45,948 nucleotides of DNA from Parasitella parasitica (taxonomy: Eukaryota; Mucoromycota; Mucoromycetes; Mucorales; Mucoraceae): assembly GCA_025201805.1 (NCBI GenBank), contig MU619289.1, positions 144,703 through 190,650 of the forward strand, given 5' to 3'. A model generated the notes under the pieces. The model ran no database searches, was not told the DNA's origin, and saw only the letters and a program-made list of their open reading frames with translations. The translations under genes were made by a program, and so were the position numbers. Position 1 is the stretch's first letter. Each line of letters begins with the position of its first letter. Below are positions 1 through 12,500 of the stretch, in pieces.

Positions 1-385
1 CTGTTTTCATCTTCTGCGTAATTGACACAGTTTTAGATGCATTTTATATTCTTTTCCCTCTTCTCCTCGCGCTATTATCTTAGATTTATTTTATCTTTTT
101 CTTTTCAGTATAATTATCCTTATCCATATTTTCACATTGTTGAGCACCGCTTCTGATGGTCATTTAAAAAAAAAAATCAAAGCGACAGAGCGAGCCCTGT
201 GCCAAGCTGCATCATCATCGCGAACGAAATAACGGTATGCTACGGAGGCTTCGGCGGGAGAGAATCAAATGACACAAAAAAGGGTGCGCAGTAATACCTT
301 TTCAGCGAATGGGGGAATTATGAGAAAGAAGCATCCGATCAAGATCACAAAAGATCAAGTCAATATTTGAGGTAAAAAGTACTAA

Positions 386-580
386 AATTCCCAATTTACA
401 GAGGGTGGGAGGATCCATGTAGAGAACCTAGAGCATGAAATTCTGCCCAAAATGGTAGAACCGAAGCTGCCCATTGAGATGCTAATTGTTAGCAAACACA
501 TTCACATCATCAATCAATTAGATATTACCATTCAATCCTCGAAGATTAATGCACCAATGTCACAAATATGCCAGAGTTAA
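386..580 (+). pseudogene. Coding-like fragment, possibly an exon relic
   Basis: An open frame of 64 codons runs to a TAA at 578-580. A CAG acceptor-like site at 399-401 sits near its 5' end. The composition is protein-like (for example VENLEHEILPKMVEPKLPIE), with mixed charged and hydrophobic residues rather than low complexity. No ATG begins it upstream and no continuation in frame was found. I do not recognise the family. It may be an eroded gene or part of a gene whose other exons I could not join; chance is also possible. Confidence 0.2.
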
Positions 581-842
581 TGCCGGTCAAAGACACCTTG
601 TTCATACCATCAAAATCTCCATTACTGTTTGCCATCGTTGAATTTGGTAAAAACCTTACCTCCTGATCGTTTGTGTCACCATTTTATACATATCAGGATA
701 ATCATCTCCTTATATACAGTAAATATGCACAGTGTATTATAATTATTGTGCAACAGTGATAGGGAGGAGGAGCAATTAAGCTCATATGACGTAAATCAGA
801 TGGGAGAAATAATAACATTGGCAGTGTCCTGAATGCCAAAGA

Positions 843-1112
843 TTGCATATTTTGTCATTTAATAAATTTGTAGTTTTTAGACACTTTTTCAACACAAATT
901 TGGAGACAGAGATTCAAGAAGAGGTGCACACGAACATAAAAATTGACCCGTACGAGTTTCCTTTGGATAAATCAATGAGTGGAAAACAATTACCACAATT
1001 ATATTTGGAATCGACAAAGGTTCGCTACAGCGCTAGTTGCTCCCACGGAGGTTGGGATGCCCCGAAGCGCATCAAATGCCTTGAAATGACCATGAAATTA
1101 GGTTTTTTTTAA
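843..1112 (+). pseudogene. Second coding-like fragment in the 5' desert
   Basis: An 89-codon open frame with no ATG at its 5' end (the first codon is TTG). It contains a soluble-protein-like stretch including KSMSGKQLPQLYLESTKVRY followed by a Cys/His/Trp-containing segment (SCSHGGWDAPKRIKC). A splice-acceptor-like TTTTTAG lies near 880. It lies 260 bp downstream of the other fragment on the same strand, so the two may be remains of one gene. Family not recognised; function not assigned. Confidence 0.2.
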
Positions 1113-3851
1113 CAAAGCAAAGCGAGGGCCAAAAAAAACAGCATGTTTGATATGTATAATCAGCTTATAACCTCACCTATCTACAACATTTACAATGAGA
1201 CCGGCTTTTTGTAATGAATATTGCAAGCAACCACTGAATGGTTCTAAATAAGAAATGCATTAGAGGCATGTAGTCTTGACACATATAATTGGCATCTAGT
1301 GCTTAGTCAACATACTGTTTCGCTGCAATTTAGATTATTGTTAATACTAGCTACTTTTTCATCCAATAAACCAAAATCATTTCAAGTGCTCTTCCCAAAC
1401 CAAACAGCCACACAAGACCCAAAAGGTTTCAAGTAGCAGTAGATCAACTCCTCCCCATCCAATTTTGGTTTCAGGCTGTTTCGAGTACCACTCTTTTTAC
1501 CAAGAGAATGGGGAATAGCCGATTCAACAAAGCTGGCTACTGAAGGTCAGAAGATATAGCTGGATGTGTATTGCTAGAGAATCAATCAAAATTCGGCCTC
1601 ATACAAGGCTCCGAGCTTTAGTATAGAGTATTAGTGTCTATGATAGTATTACCATAGATAGATCAATGAACACACTTGTTCACTCTGACAGCCTCAAAGA
1701 TGCACGACGCGCTGACATTTCACTAATTCTTGCTTACAAACATTGTCGCTCTTACATCGTCCACACAATACCAACCTGTCTATAGCAGAGCTCTATAACT
1801 GGCATACATCAAATTAATTGATTAATTTACCCATATCGTCTTTAAAAATGAATTTTGGTATGCTGATGTATGGTATTTCTCCTGTGCCGTAACTTTTTAA
1901 TTCGGCTTGACAGTTTGAAACCGTTGGTCTTCCTGGATAGAGACTAGACATCTCTATGGAACTGTTTGGAGGAATAGTGGTAGATGAATGCAGCAAAGTG
2001 AGTCTGTGAGATGTAGATTTGATTCAATAAAGTCATGGGCAATATTTTGATATTTTATATCAAAAACACTGCTTTTTGCTGATTATTCTGGATCCAACTC
2101 GCCACGCCCTCATATGAGATCATATAAAGGAGTAGCAATAGTGCAGAAGAATACATTTGTGGGGATATGGATTTGATTCAGAATAGTTATGGGTCATACT
2201 CTCGTTAATTTTTGTAAATATCGCATTAAATCATTGTTCGATTCACTGTTTTCAACAGCATCGGGTGTTTGATGCAGTTAAGATGCCTATATTTGTATTT
2301 TTTTATTGACTTTTATGCATGAACGATGACAAAGGAATAGTTAATGTTGGATTCAGTCATGTTTTTATGCTTCTATTTAGCAAATATGCATAGTCATTGT
2401 CAATTATATCCAAGTTTGATCGTTCCACACATCGATTATGGCTAAGACGCATTGTATCAGGTGTTACAAATATGCGCATGTCAATTCATGTACTTTAAGC
2501 TGTCTGCATGTTGGATTAACAAGAAAGTACGCAAAATCAACTTTAATGTTGGTTGATATACACACCTTGTGCAACAATTCCAACTGTACATATACAAGTT
2601 GCTAAAATGTGTGCGACATTTTGTTAAACCATGAGTGCACCATGCTCTTGAGGTGCTGCTCAACTATAATCATGTGTTTTACCACGGAGGATATGATATG
2701 TCGATCTCCATCATTGTTATACCTAAATAGTTAGTTCATCAAAACTACTATTTACATGCCCCGCTGGGTTATCATTGTTTGACCGTAGTAGACGTTTGAT
2801 CTTGTTGCTTGGCACCAAGGCCTTTTGTAGTTGACCAACTCAAAGAAGAGCTGCTTCAATTCCATGATGAGGATGAAGCAGACAATTAATTGAAATTCTT
2901 GTTCCTCTTACAAAACAGTAAGTTGTGTTTATAGGTTTTCTACTGGACTCAATAGATCACAGTTTCTTGATTGCGTCTTTCTCTCTTGATAGTTCCATGC
3001 GACCTATTCACACGGAGTAGTCAACAAAGACTGTTTCTTATAAAATTCTTCGTTATTTGTATCTTCAAGTAGCATTTATAGATCTGGCAAAAGTATAAAA
3101 AGTCTATAAGCGTGTCAAATTGGTATATCTTGCTTATATTATTGTAACTGACGGAAAACTTGAGTTCTGTGCTGTATCGAGATAATTAACATGGCATGGC
3201 ATCTAAAAGTCTATTTTTTTTATAGCTAATGCAACATACGGCAGACCTCAGAGTGTATCATAAAGCATAAAATTATATGCATTTACAACTAGTTGAATAG
3301 AAAATATGTCGTACATAAGCATCAAGATACAATGATGTAACTGTTTTTGCGTAAATCTATGTACTTTGCTTGAAATATCAACGTGCTTCAATTGAGAACA
3401 GCATCCAAGGATTCAGGAATTATTCTTTTGAAGCCTTGTAAGTGCTACAGATTGCCATGGTAATTACAGCTCAATCAAGTAGCCATGCCATTGCTACACT
3501 TTGTGGCAGCATACATTGCCCCTGTATGCTGTTCGAGAAATGTCTCTGGTGGCCATATGTTATTCTATACACAATCATGGTATATCTGTCAAGATAAACT
3601 AAAAGCCAAGATGATGCATAATTCATGTTATTAGACCAAGTTTAGCGATTTTACTGGTGCCCTCACAAAAATTGATGTTTTCGTTGTAATTATGCTTTGT
3701 TTTGTATCATACAACGAGAAAACAAAAGATTTAGATATATTAGTCATCCTTTATTATTATAAAGCTACGCGTGGGGTTATTGAATTTAAGAAGAGAGGGT
3801 CTCTTCCAGAGGATGGGTATTTACAAGTCATATACATATGTTATAGTATAT

Positions 3852-4565
3852 TTATGAATGACGCTTGAAATACTGTAGCAATCGTTTTGAGAAGGAAGGC
3901 TTCTTTTGTTGACCTCCTGGCACCATGTTAAGCACTGGAGTAAAAGGATAGTCGTGATCTAATTTTGATTTTTTGGGTAAATGGAACACATTCATAAACG
4001 ACTTGAATGAACTGAACGATGATGTTGAATTTCTCTTTGTCAGTGTTTGATTGATACTGATATTTCTCACATATGTGGGTTGTTGGCGGAACGAGTTGGC
4101 ATCTTCCGATGACATTGTTGCACAGGATGATATAGTTGACTCGATCAGAACTGGCGCAACCTTGGAGAACTTGGTCAAGCCCGGAAGAAAGGTAACACCA
4201 TGATAATGATCTTCTATCGTCACCATGCCATCATCATTGTCTTCTTCTTCGTCACTATTGCTGCTTCTGCTGGAGATATCTTCAAGGTCGGGCAAAGATA
4301 ATTGATCATCTGTCATACGGAGATTGCTGTCATGCCATGATTCTGAGCATTGGTCAAGCAAGTCCAAGGTCGTGGCATCTGCGAGCTTTTCTTGCGGCAA
4401 TAGCTCTGCAATTTGATTAGGTGTTATCAGTAGGTCATTACTATTCAACATTGCATTGAAAAATTCCTGGAAAATCCAGTCTGTAGCTTCAGGGAGCTTA
4501 GTGGTTGGACATGCTGCTAGTTTGGACATGTTGGAAGCGGAGGGAAATGTTGTTGAGCCAGCCAT
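3852..4565 (-). CDS. Intronless Ser-rich acidic/basic hypothetical protein (237 aa)
   Basis: Single-exon frame whose first ATG gives MAGSTTFPSASNMS. The open frame extends further upstream only through a TTG, and a TATA box at 4635-4646 places the expected transcription start downstream of that codon, which supports this ATG. The middle carries a Ser run followed by an acidic stretch (SSNSDEEEDNDDG). The C-terminus is basic, with two Ser/Lys/aromatic segments (SSFKSFMNVFHLPKKSK and PSFSKRLLQYFKRHS). No signal peptide or membrane segment follows the chosen ATG. It resembles in style, but not clearly in alignment, the other intronless minus-strand proteins at 27.8 kb and 31.3 kb. Function unknown. 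Confidence 0.7.
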   Translation of the reverse strand: MAGSTTFPSASNMSKLAACPTTKLPEATDWIFQEFFNAMLNSNDLLITPNQIAELLPQEKLADATTLDLLDQCSESWHDSNLRMTDDQLSLPDLEDISSRSSNSDEEEDNDDGMVTIEDHYHGVTFLPGLTKFSKVAPVLIESTISSCATMSSEDANSFRQQPTYVRNISINQTLTKRNSTSSFSSFKSFMNVFHLPKKSKLDHDYPFTPVLNMVPGGQQKKPSFSKRLLQYFKRHS

Positions 4566-4634
4566 TTGTGTGTAGATGTACGTGGTAAAATATAGAGAAA
4601 GTGATAAAAGCAATAAGATCAAAATTGGAAGAAT

Positions 4635-4646
4635 CCCTTTTATATA
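4635..4646 (-). promoter_or_regulatory. TATA box of the Ser-rich gene
   Basis: Minus-strand TATATAAAAGGG lies about 70-80 bp upstream of the ATG at 4565. The spacing gives a short leader. It is a strong match to the TATA consensus in otherwise ordinary AT-rich DNA. Confidence 0.5.
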
Positions 4647-5514
4647 CTCGCTGTTCCTAGAAAAATAAAAAAATTAAAAAAAAAAGAAACACTCAGAAAG
4701 AAATGAGTATACCCGCGTGTCAAACGCATGTATTTATCGTAGATAATTAACCGTTACAACGTGTTTTCAAATCAGTGCACGCTCATTACATTGTATAATG
4801 GCGTAGTAGTAGTAGCATGGGTTACACTCATAGTCAGTGTGAGGTTATAAGTTATTGTTTAGTGTCACAGTATTTCAGCCAAGTTGGAAATGCTTCAGAT
4901 TGTATGCGTTTTTCCATGTATCACAATACGGCTTAAACTAACTGCTGCTTATCAACCCCAAAATACCAAAACATGCAAGAAATTCAGTTCGAGTTTCTAT
5001 AGATATTTGTCATTACTGATCAGGTTTATGCCTTTATTTCGATTATCCCAGAAAGGCGTACAGCTGGATAAAGGATTGATACTCCAACTACCTTATTCTA
5101 GCAGAGCAGTTGCTCATTTTTGGCTCGTTAACAAGGATAAAGTGTGAAATTTATAGCTTGCTGATTAGCAAATATATCATATATTGATCATAGATAGACA
5201 TCATATGAGGATACACCTACTAAACAGAAATGAAACGTTTTTTCTAACAGTTAGATTCTTACCAGAATCAGACACTTATTACAAAACACTGCTCTCCGCG
5301 TCATTGTCATGTAATTTTCTACTGGTGGCTATATTCGTCTAGATTCAGATGAATTGCTCACAGGCTTCATCAAATATTATATAGCAGCGTAAACATTTGC
5401 TTTTAAAGGAAACTGTGATACTGATATTCATAATCCGTATTATCAAAGTAAGACACTTCAAGTATCTTTGCTATTTTGTTTAAAATCAACGTGAATAATC
5501 ATCGGAAGCTTCCG

Positions 5515-5545
<31 letters not shown>

Positions 5546-5875
5546 CCAAGGGAACCAATTTCTTTGCATGCTAATGAACGTCGATCATCCTGTACAGGTC
5601 GTGTCATCCATCATCTTGCAATTTTCCGTCTAGAACAACTGCCAATTAATGAGGATAATTACCATGTCTATCCAGACGAAGTGAGGCAAATAATTTTTTT
5701 ATAAACAAAAATGAAATCAACAAGACCACATATTGTTCTTTTCTTTTCTTTATATTCATAGCAATTAAAAGGATCATGTGTAACTTCTTGGTTGATTCAC
5801 TCGTCGATTCATTATAATCGTTATGTCAACAAGGTCTCTTCTTGTTGCTCTTCTTCTCTTTTTTGTTGATATAAT
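4647..5875. other. Intergenic, no gene seen
   Basis: About 1.2 kb with no supported gene. It includes a 24-nt poly-T run at 5515-5538 and short open frames with no coding character. The part nearest 5876 is the promoter region of the Cys-rich gene. Confidence 0.5.
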
Positions 5876-6211
5876 ATGACTCGTAGAAAAAACTCACCAG
5901 CAGCCCCAACGATGCACGCTTGCGAACGCCAAGATGCTGCAAAACACCCAGCCTCGTGCGTGGGGGCCACAACAACAGATGAAATTGATGACATTCACTA
6001 TGACCAATTTGACAATGCGGAAACTCGCTGTGGTTGCGGTATGGTCTTGGCACAAGGCTGGGCTTGTGATAACTGCAGAATTAGCTGCCCTGGCTGCAAT
6101 CGTAGCCTCACTGATGATCCTCAAGACTTTTGCTCTCGCTGTAGCTCTCAATGTCCAGAGCACGGCCTGTATAAAAACGAGGATTTCAAATCATGCCCTG
6201 AATGTGTTTGA
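5876..6211 (+). CDS. Small Cys-rich, zinc-ribbon-like protein (111 aa)
   Basis: Single-exon frame beginning at an ATG (MTRRKNSPAAPTMHACE). The N-terminal half is polar and probably disordered. From about residue 51 to the end there are many paired cysteines: RCGCGM, WACDNCRISCPGC, FCSRCSSQCPEH and SCPEC. The spacing (CxC, CxxC, CxxC, CxxC, CxxxCxxH, CxxC) suggests two or more zinc-ribbon-type knuckles. Such modules bind zinc and often mediate protein or nucleic-acid contacts, but I cannot assign a named family. An AATAAA lies 71 bp after the stop, and APC5 starts 231 bp downstream on the same strand. Confidence 0.75.
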   Translation: MTRRKNSPAAPTMHACERQDAAKHPASCVGATTTDEIDDIHYDQFDNAETRCGCGMVLAQGWACDNCRISCPGCNRSLTDDPQDFCSRCSSQCPEHGLYKNEDFKSCPECV

Positions 6212-6281
6212 TCAACAATAGTGTAAAATCCCATCTGTACATAGTGCTCGCAAATGCGTGTCAATATCTTGAATTGTTACG

Positions 6282-6287
6282 AATAAA
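6282..6287 (+). terminator. Poly(A) signal AATAAA
   Basis: Canonical AATAAA 71 bp downstream of the stop of the Cys-rich gene and 155 bp before the APC5 ATG. It is the likely 3'-end signal of the upstream gene. Confidence 0.5.
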
Positions 6288-6442
6288 TCTATTTGGGCTC
6301 ATTCTCTGTCTTTAACCTCGGAGATGATGTATTGTATTTTATGCATCCTATTGACTTTTTTTCGAGACGGTTTAAGGTATCTGCGGTTGAAAAACCACAC
6401 TGCCAACGCGCTCCTTTCCTTTTCTTTCTTTTATTGACAAAT

Positions 6443-8010
6443 ATGCTTCAAGTTGGTTTCATTACACCTTTCAGAATAGTTTTGCTAGTCTTGATTGACA
6501 AGTTCTGCAAGTACAGCTTGCATGATTCACTACTACCGAAACTCGCCGTTTACATCACAAAGAGTATTCTGGTAAGTGCATACACACTCCCGATTCAAAC
6601 AGTGAATGCCAAAGATTGACATTTGCCAGAACGAGGAGCACATCAGAAACACCTGCTCTGAGCCGTCGATGAAAGACATATTTTCAGAAATATCAAACTG
6701 GAGTTACAAGAGATATATCATTGAGCCAACATTGCAGGATTTAGAGTTCAAAGTATGCACAGCTGACAGCTTTGATTTATAACGGCAAATTGACACTCTC
6801 ATAGTTGAATTCAATCAAAACACAACATGCCCTTAATGAATTCATGGACTGTAAGTGATCTACAATGAAAAAACGATCCTAATTTCGTACTACTGCTCAC
6901 TGATTACGTCAATTGCAACAAAATAGCTCTCAAAAGTTTATTAGATGCTGAATCAGAGGTACATCTTTTTTTTTTAAAAAAAACCCCTCCCCCCAAAAAA
7001 GCAAGGGTATTAATTCTCTGTGTAGGAAGAGCGAGATAAATTGAAAATGGTAAATGATGGGTTGCCATACCGTGTAAGCGATTTGATCATTAAACAGCCG
7101 TATACGCTAACAGGAGAAAACAAGTGTGATGGGTCTGTTTGTCAGGAAATGCAGAATTGAGTATACAATATTACCATTTGATCAATTACAGCATATCTTT
7201 CAAGCATACCAACAGTACCTCAATGGCGTAGCTGGAGACACCGAATTTGAGAATCCAGACAAATCCACACACTGGATTTCTGACTACAATGTAGCCGAGT
7301 TCTTGCGATATCAAGCACAGACCATTGAACGAACAGGCACGACCAATATCAGCCCTCCTGTGCTGCACACCTACTTGGATAAATTTGAAAAGCAAGTGCC
7401 CTCCATCAATATCATCCGGCAAGTTCGATACCTCAATTATACCCGAACAAAGGAATACATCCAGTCATTATCCCACTTGCATTTTTCGATTGATATGAGC
7501 TTGGATAAAGGAGTGTAAGTAGGATATCAACCATTGATCGACTATACAAAGCTAAACTGTTGGATATGCAGCAATGTACAGTACGCACTGCTGCATCTGG
7601 GAATTATGGAATACAAGTTTGGGCATTCATTTAATGCACTATCGGTATGTTTTTGGAGTGGTAATGGGCGACTCGTACAAAAAAAAAAAAAAAAAAAAAA
7701 AAGTAATATTGACTGGATTAGGCCTTGAATGATGCATTATCGGCTGCTAGATCCAACAAGGACGAGCTATGCTTACAAGAAGTCCAATTGTAAGTCTAGA
7801 TTCATTCTGTACAGAACAAATAATTAACCGATTGCAAACGCTTAGCTGGATTGAGGTCTGCAGAAAAAACCACCCCTTCAATGAATTCAGTTCTTATTCA
7901 GATAATTATCTGAACAACCTCAAAATACTGACAAGAGCTCGTAACCTACTGCGAAATGTAAGTGCCTAGACATAAATCCAGACAACCGAAAACTTGGTGT
8001 ATATAACAAT

Positions 8011-8042
<32 letters not shown>

Positions 8043-9421
8043 TATATGCATAAAAGGGAGAGCCATGCCGTTATGTCTTTGAATTACTGTACAAAAGTCT
8101 CATTCACATTATCATGAATGATATTCAAGATATGGATCGTGCACAGTTCTTGACAACATCTTTAACATGGCAAAGATATGGGAACAGCGTCCTAGCAAAA
8201 TCATTCCTAGAGTTGGCGAAAATTTCCAATGACAAATCGATTGACGATATCGAAAAGACAATCATCACAGAAGCAAACATGGTAAAGAAAACGAAAAAAA
8301 AATATATACATATCGTTTACACGAGCCTTGCCATGTAAACTAACACCTTTATATACTGCAGCTGCAAGCATCCGGTGATTCTGATCAAGCGATTAACGCG
8401 ATAGACTTATTTACAAGACGGTATCGAAATGAAAGCGACTTCTTGATGGGATGGAGACAAATTAAAGCGCGGATCACACGACAGATGGAGCGAAAAAGGT
8501 ACCGATGGTATATTTCAGCATCTGTGACACATGTGTAATTCTCTCTGATTAGAAAATTCAGTTTGATTGAATATCAAAACGATTTGCTTCAAGCAACAAT
8601 CCCGCCGGATTCAGAGGAGTATTTTATAGCATGCCATGACCATGCCTATCATCTCATGTTGAAAAAGGAGTTTGAAAGGGCCCTATTGGTGCTAGACGAA
8701 GTGCATGATTTCATTCGAAAGACGGACAGGATATCTCAATTGGGCGATAATCTAGTCCTACAAGCGACTATACATTTGGTAAGAGATTGTGTATTGCCTC
8801 GGGGGGGGGGAATTTCGGTATTAAAAGAGAATGGTCCATATTAGAAACTGAATAGCCCATCTACTGCAATTCCACTTTTAACGCAAGCTATCAAGATTGC
8901 AAAGAATTCAGCTGATGCAAAAAACTATTATAGTGCTATTATCAAGTTGGCTGAGTCCTACCTACGTTTGAATCAATCTGCTGTAGTCGAAAGGTCTATT
9001 TTCATGCTCGAAAGCATTTTCCCCAAAGTGCTTGTCATGAAATCGAAACATTTAGAGTCTAACCTTTATCTGACATATGCAAAGGCTTTGGATACACATT
9101 GCACATCCCGTTAGTAATGAATCATAAGCAGAGGAAATGCTTATTAATATAAATATATTTAGAAACTGAACATGTTGTTCTTGAGTATGTGGAAAAAGCA
9201 GAGCAAGGTAAGCAATTTCTTTTTTCTTTTTTTACAGATATGTAGCAATAGACCTAAATTCTGGCGGTTTTTTTTTAGGTTTTCGAGACTTGAAATTGGT
9301 GGAAGAGCTGCTGCCAGTGCTACATTTCAAATCATTGATATTGGAGAAGCTGAAAATGACGTTGGAAAAGCACAAGACATTGAATGAAATAAGAAATCTA
9401 CAGCTAAAAAAGGCATTATAG
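6443..9421 (+). CDS. APC5: Anaphase-promoting complex subunit 5 (APC5)
   Basis: A TPR-type scaffold subunit of the APC/C ubiquitin ligase, which drives the metaphase-anaphase transition in the nucleus. I reconstruct about 15 exons (first exon 6443-6571), all joined in phase with GT-AG introns of about 40-130 nt, giving roughly 690 residues; human APC5 has 755. The N-terminus FITPFRIVLLVLIDKF matches the family start (VTPYKIAVLVLLNEM in human). TSVMGLFVRKCRIEYTILPF matches the next conserved block. Later blocks are YALLHLGIMEYKFGHSFNAL with NDALSAARSNKDELCLQE (TPR-like), and TWQRYGNSVLAKSFLELA. The C-terminus ends in helical KALs and a TAG, with AATAAA at 9425. It converges on RRP12 with 123 bp between stops. 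One intron carries a TA microsatellite. The exact edges of a few short exons are uncertain. Confidence 0.85.
8024..8047. repeat. (AT)n microsatellite in an APC5 intron
   Basis: Twelve AT units within the intron between the exon ending in ARNLLRN and the exon starting GEPCRYVF. It lengthens this intron relative to its neighbours. Confidence 0.8.
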
Positions 9422-9544
9422 ATAAATAAAGGAAATTTCTTATTGATTAGTGCAAAGCACAGTGTTTTTATTTACATCTAAAAAAAAAAAGGCCAGTTTT
9501 GGTTATGGATATTTAATGCTACAACGACTACTACTATGCTACGT

Positions 9545-12500
9545 CTACTTTTTAACACGACCAGTAAAAGTAACCTTTGTATCGCGTCTTCCCTTCTTTT
9601 TGATGACCTTGTTCAATGGCACATAACTGAAAGGATCCATTTGGCCCTTGCGTTTAACATCACCGCCGGCTCTCTGTTACAAGGTGTGTCAGCTCGCGTC
9701 CTTCTCAACCAACATTCAACGCAATATACATACCTTTGAACGGAATTCTTTGCCAATTCTTTCAAACTTCTTGACAGGCTTCTTTGCTTTCTTCGGACCC
9801 TCTGTGCCATCATCAACTTCCATAGCATCATCCACGGTGTCCTTGCCCTTCTTGAACTTAATTCTGTTCCTCTTGTCACGAGTAAAACCATCAGGATTTG
9901 TCATGTGTTGCAAGTAGTAATCTTCGCCAGCGTCCTCCCCGGCATCTTCATCTGCTTCTTGTGGTGATGTAGGCTCATTAATAACAAGACGGCCATCCTC
10001 GCCTTCGGCAAAGGCGCCCTTGCTGCTCTTTGTCTTGCGCTGTTGGGGTTTGTTGGACGAAATGCGGCCCAGAGCAGAGCGATCCAAGAAATCAAGAGGC
10101 CCGTCTTCGTCATCTTCGCGGATGAAAGCATTAGACACAGATTGCTTCTTTTTCTTTTGCTGTTTGAGAGCAGTGGCAGCCGCCTTGACAGTTTTGAGTG
10201 TTTCGTCTTCAGAGCCCTCATCATCAATCTCGCTTTCTGAGCCATACAGCACTTCTTCATACGCATCTTGGAATGCGCCCTTTTTGGCAGCGGCACGAGC
10301 AGAAACATCCTCCTCCTCGTCACTATCGTCATCGGCAGCATTTGCGTTCTTTCTTCTCTTGGCTCTCAAGCGACGCTTCTGAATGTTGACAATCATCTTT
10401 TTATCTTCCTCAGGCATGAGGGCAGCAACTGGATCGTATCCAAAACGACGAATCAGCCTTTCAAACAAATGGCGAACCTTGACCTTGAAATGGCTTTTGT
10501 GTTGGTGTTGGCATTTGAGCAAAGAGCGAACAATGTCGCCCAATTGAGGCTGCAAAATGCCCAAATCAAGCACAACGATACAGACCTTGACATAGCCAAC
10601 AGCAGCCTTAACAATTTCTCGATTATTGGACGCAGCAAGAACATTGATCGTCTGCAGCAGTTCAGAGGCTAGTTCAATAGGCAAATCATCCTTGAATTCA
10701 AAAAAGACGCGAGACAAGGCTCCCACAGTAGCGCCGATCATATGCGCAGTGGTGCCAGCCAAACCCGCTGTGAGCATGGTAAAGAATTCGCCCAGTGTGG
10801 CATTGGCATCGGGGAAGGACTCGTCAAACCCTTCGAGATGGCTGTTCTTGACAACACCACCAGTCTGCATCTTTTTGCCCATACTCACCAACAAATCAAA
10901 TGCAAAGTTACGAGTCTTTTCATTGTTGTCCTTGGAGGCCAGCACTACCTCGGACAGAATGGCCGGAATAAAGTGGAGATCAGTAGTAGGCAAGAGCTCC
11001 ACGACTTCCTTCAACGTCTTGATACGGTCCTTCTTGGCCGAACCGGTGCAGCTGCCAGTAGCCTCTAACAAATAACTCTGCAACTCATCAATGTGCTGAG
11101 CGACAACCTGACGGCCATTGTCACAGCGCATGAGATGATTGAGGACTTTGTAGCCCTTCTTTTGCAGAGTGGGGTCGCTCTCCTTGCCCAAAAGAGATTG
11201 CAACGTGCCGTTATACAGGAGTTCCGCAGATTCAAGGTCCAAGAACGGAATCATGATAGTGGCAAGATCCAGCATGGTATGAGACATAGGAGGCGGCACA
11301 GAGGGGTCGTTAACCACTGTTTCGTTGGATTCCAAAGCTTGAGAGAGCATGTCCAGAACCTTTTTGAACGTAGCATTGACGTCTTGAGGAGCAGTAACGG
11401 TCAAATAGGACTTGATCACCTCGGCCATGAAGCCACGGAATGCAGGCGCAATTTGGCTAAAGACGTTGAAAAAGACAGCCAAGTAGTTGACAGCAAATTT
11501 ACTCATAAACTCCAAGTTTTGGCTCGCTTGCGCCTTGGTCAAGCCATAGGCTTTCAAAAGATGAGCATCGTCAGCAGAGGACTTGACAAGAGCCTGGTTC
11601 TTTTCAATCAAAAGTTGCAAAGATTGGGCGATAGTGGGACGCAAATCAGGCTGAGTGTAGAGCAGGGAACTGAAGCGCTCAGCAACAGTGTCGTTGAACG
11701 CACGAGTTAGGTCCACAGGCAAATCACAGAAGCCAGGAGCCAGACTCCAAATTTGGTTGACCAACGTTTCGTACACTTTAGCTTGCATCTCCAGCTCGCG
11801 AGCAGCAGCAGCCTCTCCCTTCTGAGCCAGTCTGTCGCCCAAAGGAATCAATACATTCACAAAATAGGAGAGGTCAGTGTTGGTAGTGTATGTCTTTAGC
11901 AAGGGGAGCAAGAAAGCACGGCCAACTTGAGACGAGGATGTGGGGCTTTCTAAATTAAGAGGAAGGACTTGCAAGAAGAACTGGGGGCCCATAGTGGAGA
12001 TGGCGACACCAAGAGTCTTGTCAAGCTGCTCTTTGTATGCTTCAGAGGGCGAGAGGCGAAGTTCGCCGAGCAGTGCCAAACAGCCGTTCATCAGGGGTGC
12101 CGCAAAATGGTTCAATTTGTTGAACATGGCTTGCTGCACAGTCATGACATGCATCCACGAAGATTGGAAATGAACACCAAGACCGTTCTCAAGCAAGTGA
12201 ATCATTTCCACGAGGCCGTTAGCTTGGCCAGCGCTGGCTTGTTCAATAAGGTCGTCAGTAACGCAGTATTCGATCAAGGTGCTGAGACAGTTGGCAATTT
12301 GACGGTGGCATCTGGAATCCTGCTGAAAATCGTTGAAAGTCAAAGCAAAAACCGGCGCTACATCGTTAGCACACTGAGCAGCGCTTAGCCTATACCATCT
12401 AATGAGTCTCATGTGGCCAGGGTATGTATGCGAGCATAAACTTACTTGGCATATGAAGGGAAAGCTTTACCAACAATCAAAAGCCATGTAGGCAAAAGAC

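Larger units (their letters stand above)
1..3851. other. Gene-poor AT-rich stretch
   Basis: No intact gene is visible on either strand over 3.8 kb. Open frames are short and none continues across plausible splice sites into a recognisable protein. Two coding-like fragments on the plus strand (386-580 and 843-1112) are listed separately. The rest has AT-rich intergenic composition with scattered homopolymers and no recognisable RNA gene. Confidence 0.6.

Noticed and set aside
4566-4622. N-terminal hydrophobic extension (signal-peptide-like) of the Ser-rich protein
   Set aside because: The extension begins at TTG, not ATG, and lies upstream of the transcription start expected from the TATA box.
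831-6618. 15-bp match GAATGCCAAAGATTG at 831-845 and 6604-6618
   Set aside because: The second copy is inside an APC5 intron, the flanks do not extend the match, and no element borders are visible.
10020-12388. Long plus-strand open frames opposite RRP12
   Set aside because: They are antisense shadows of a clear RRP12 exon and have no family match.
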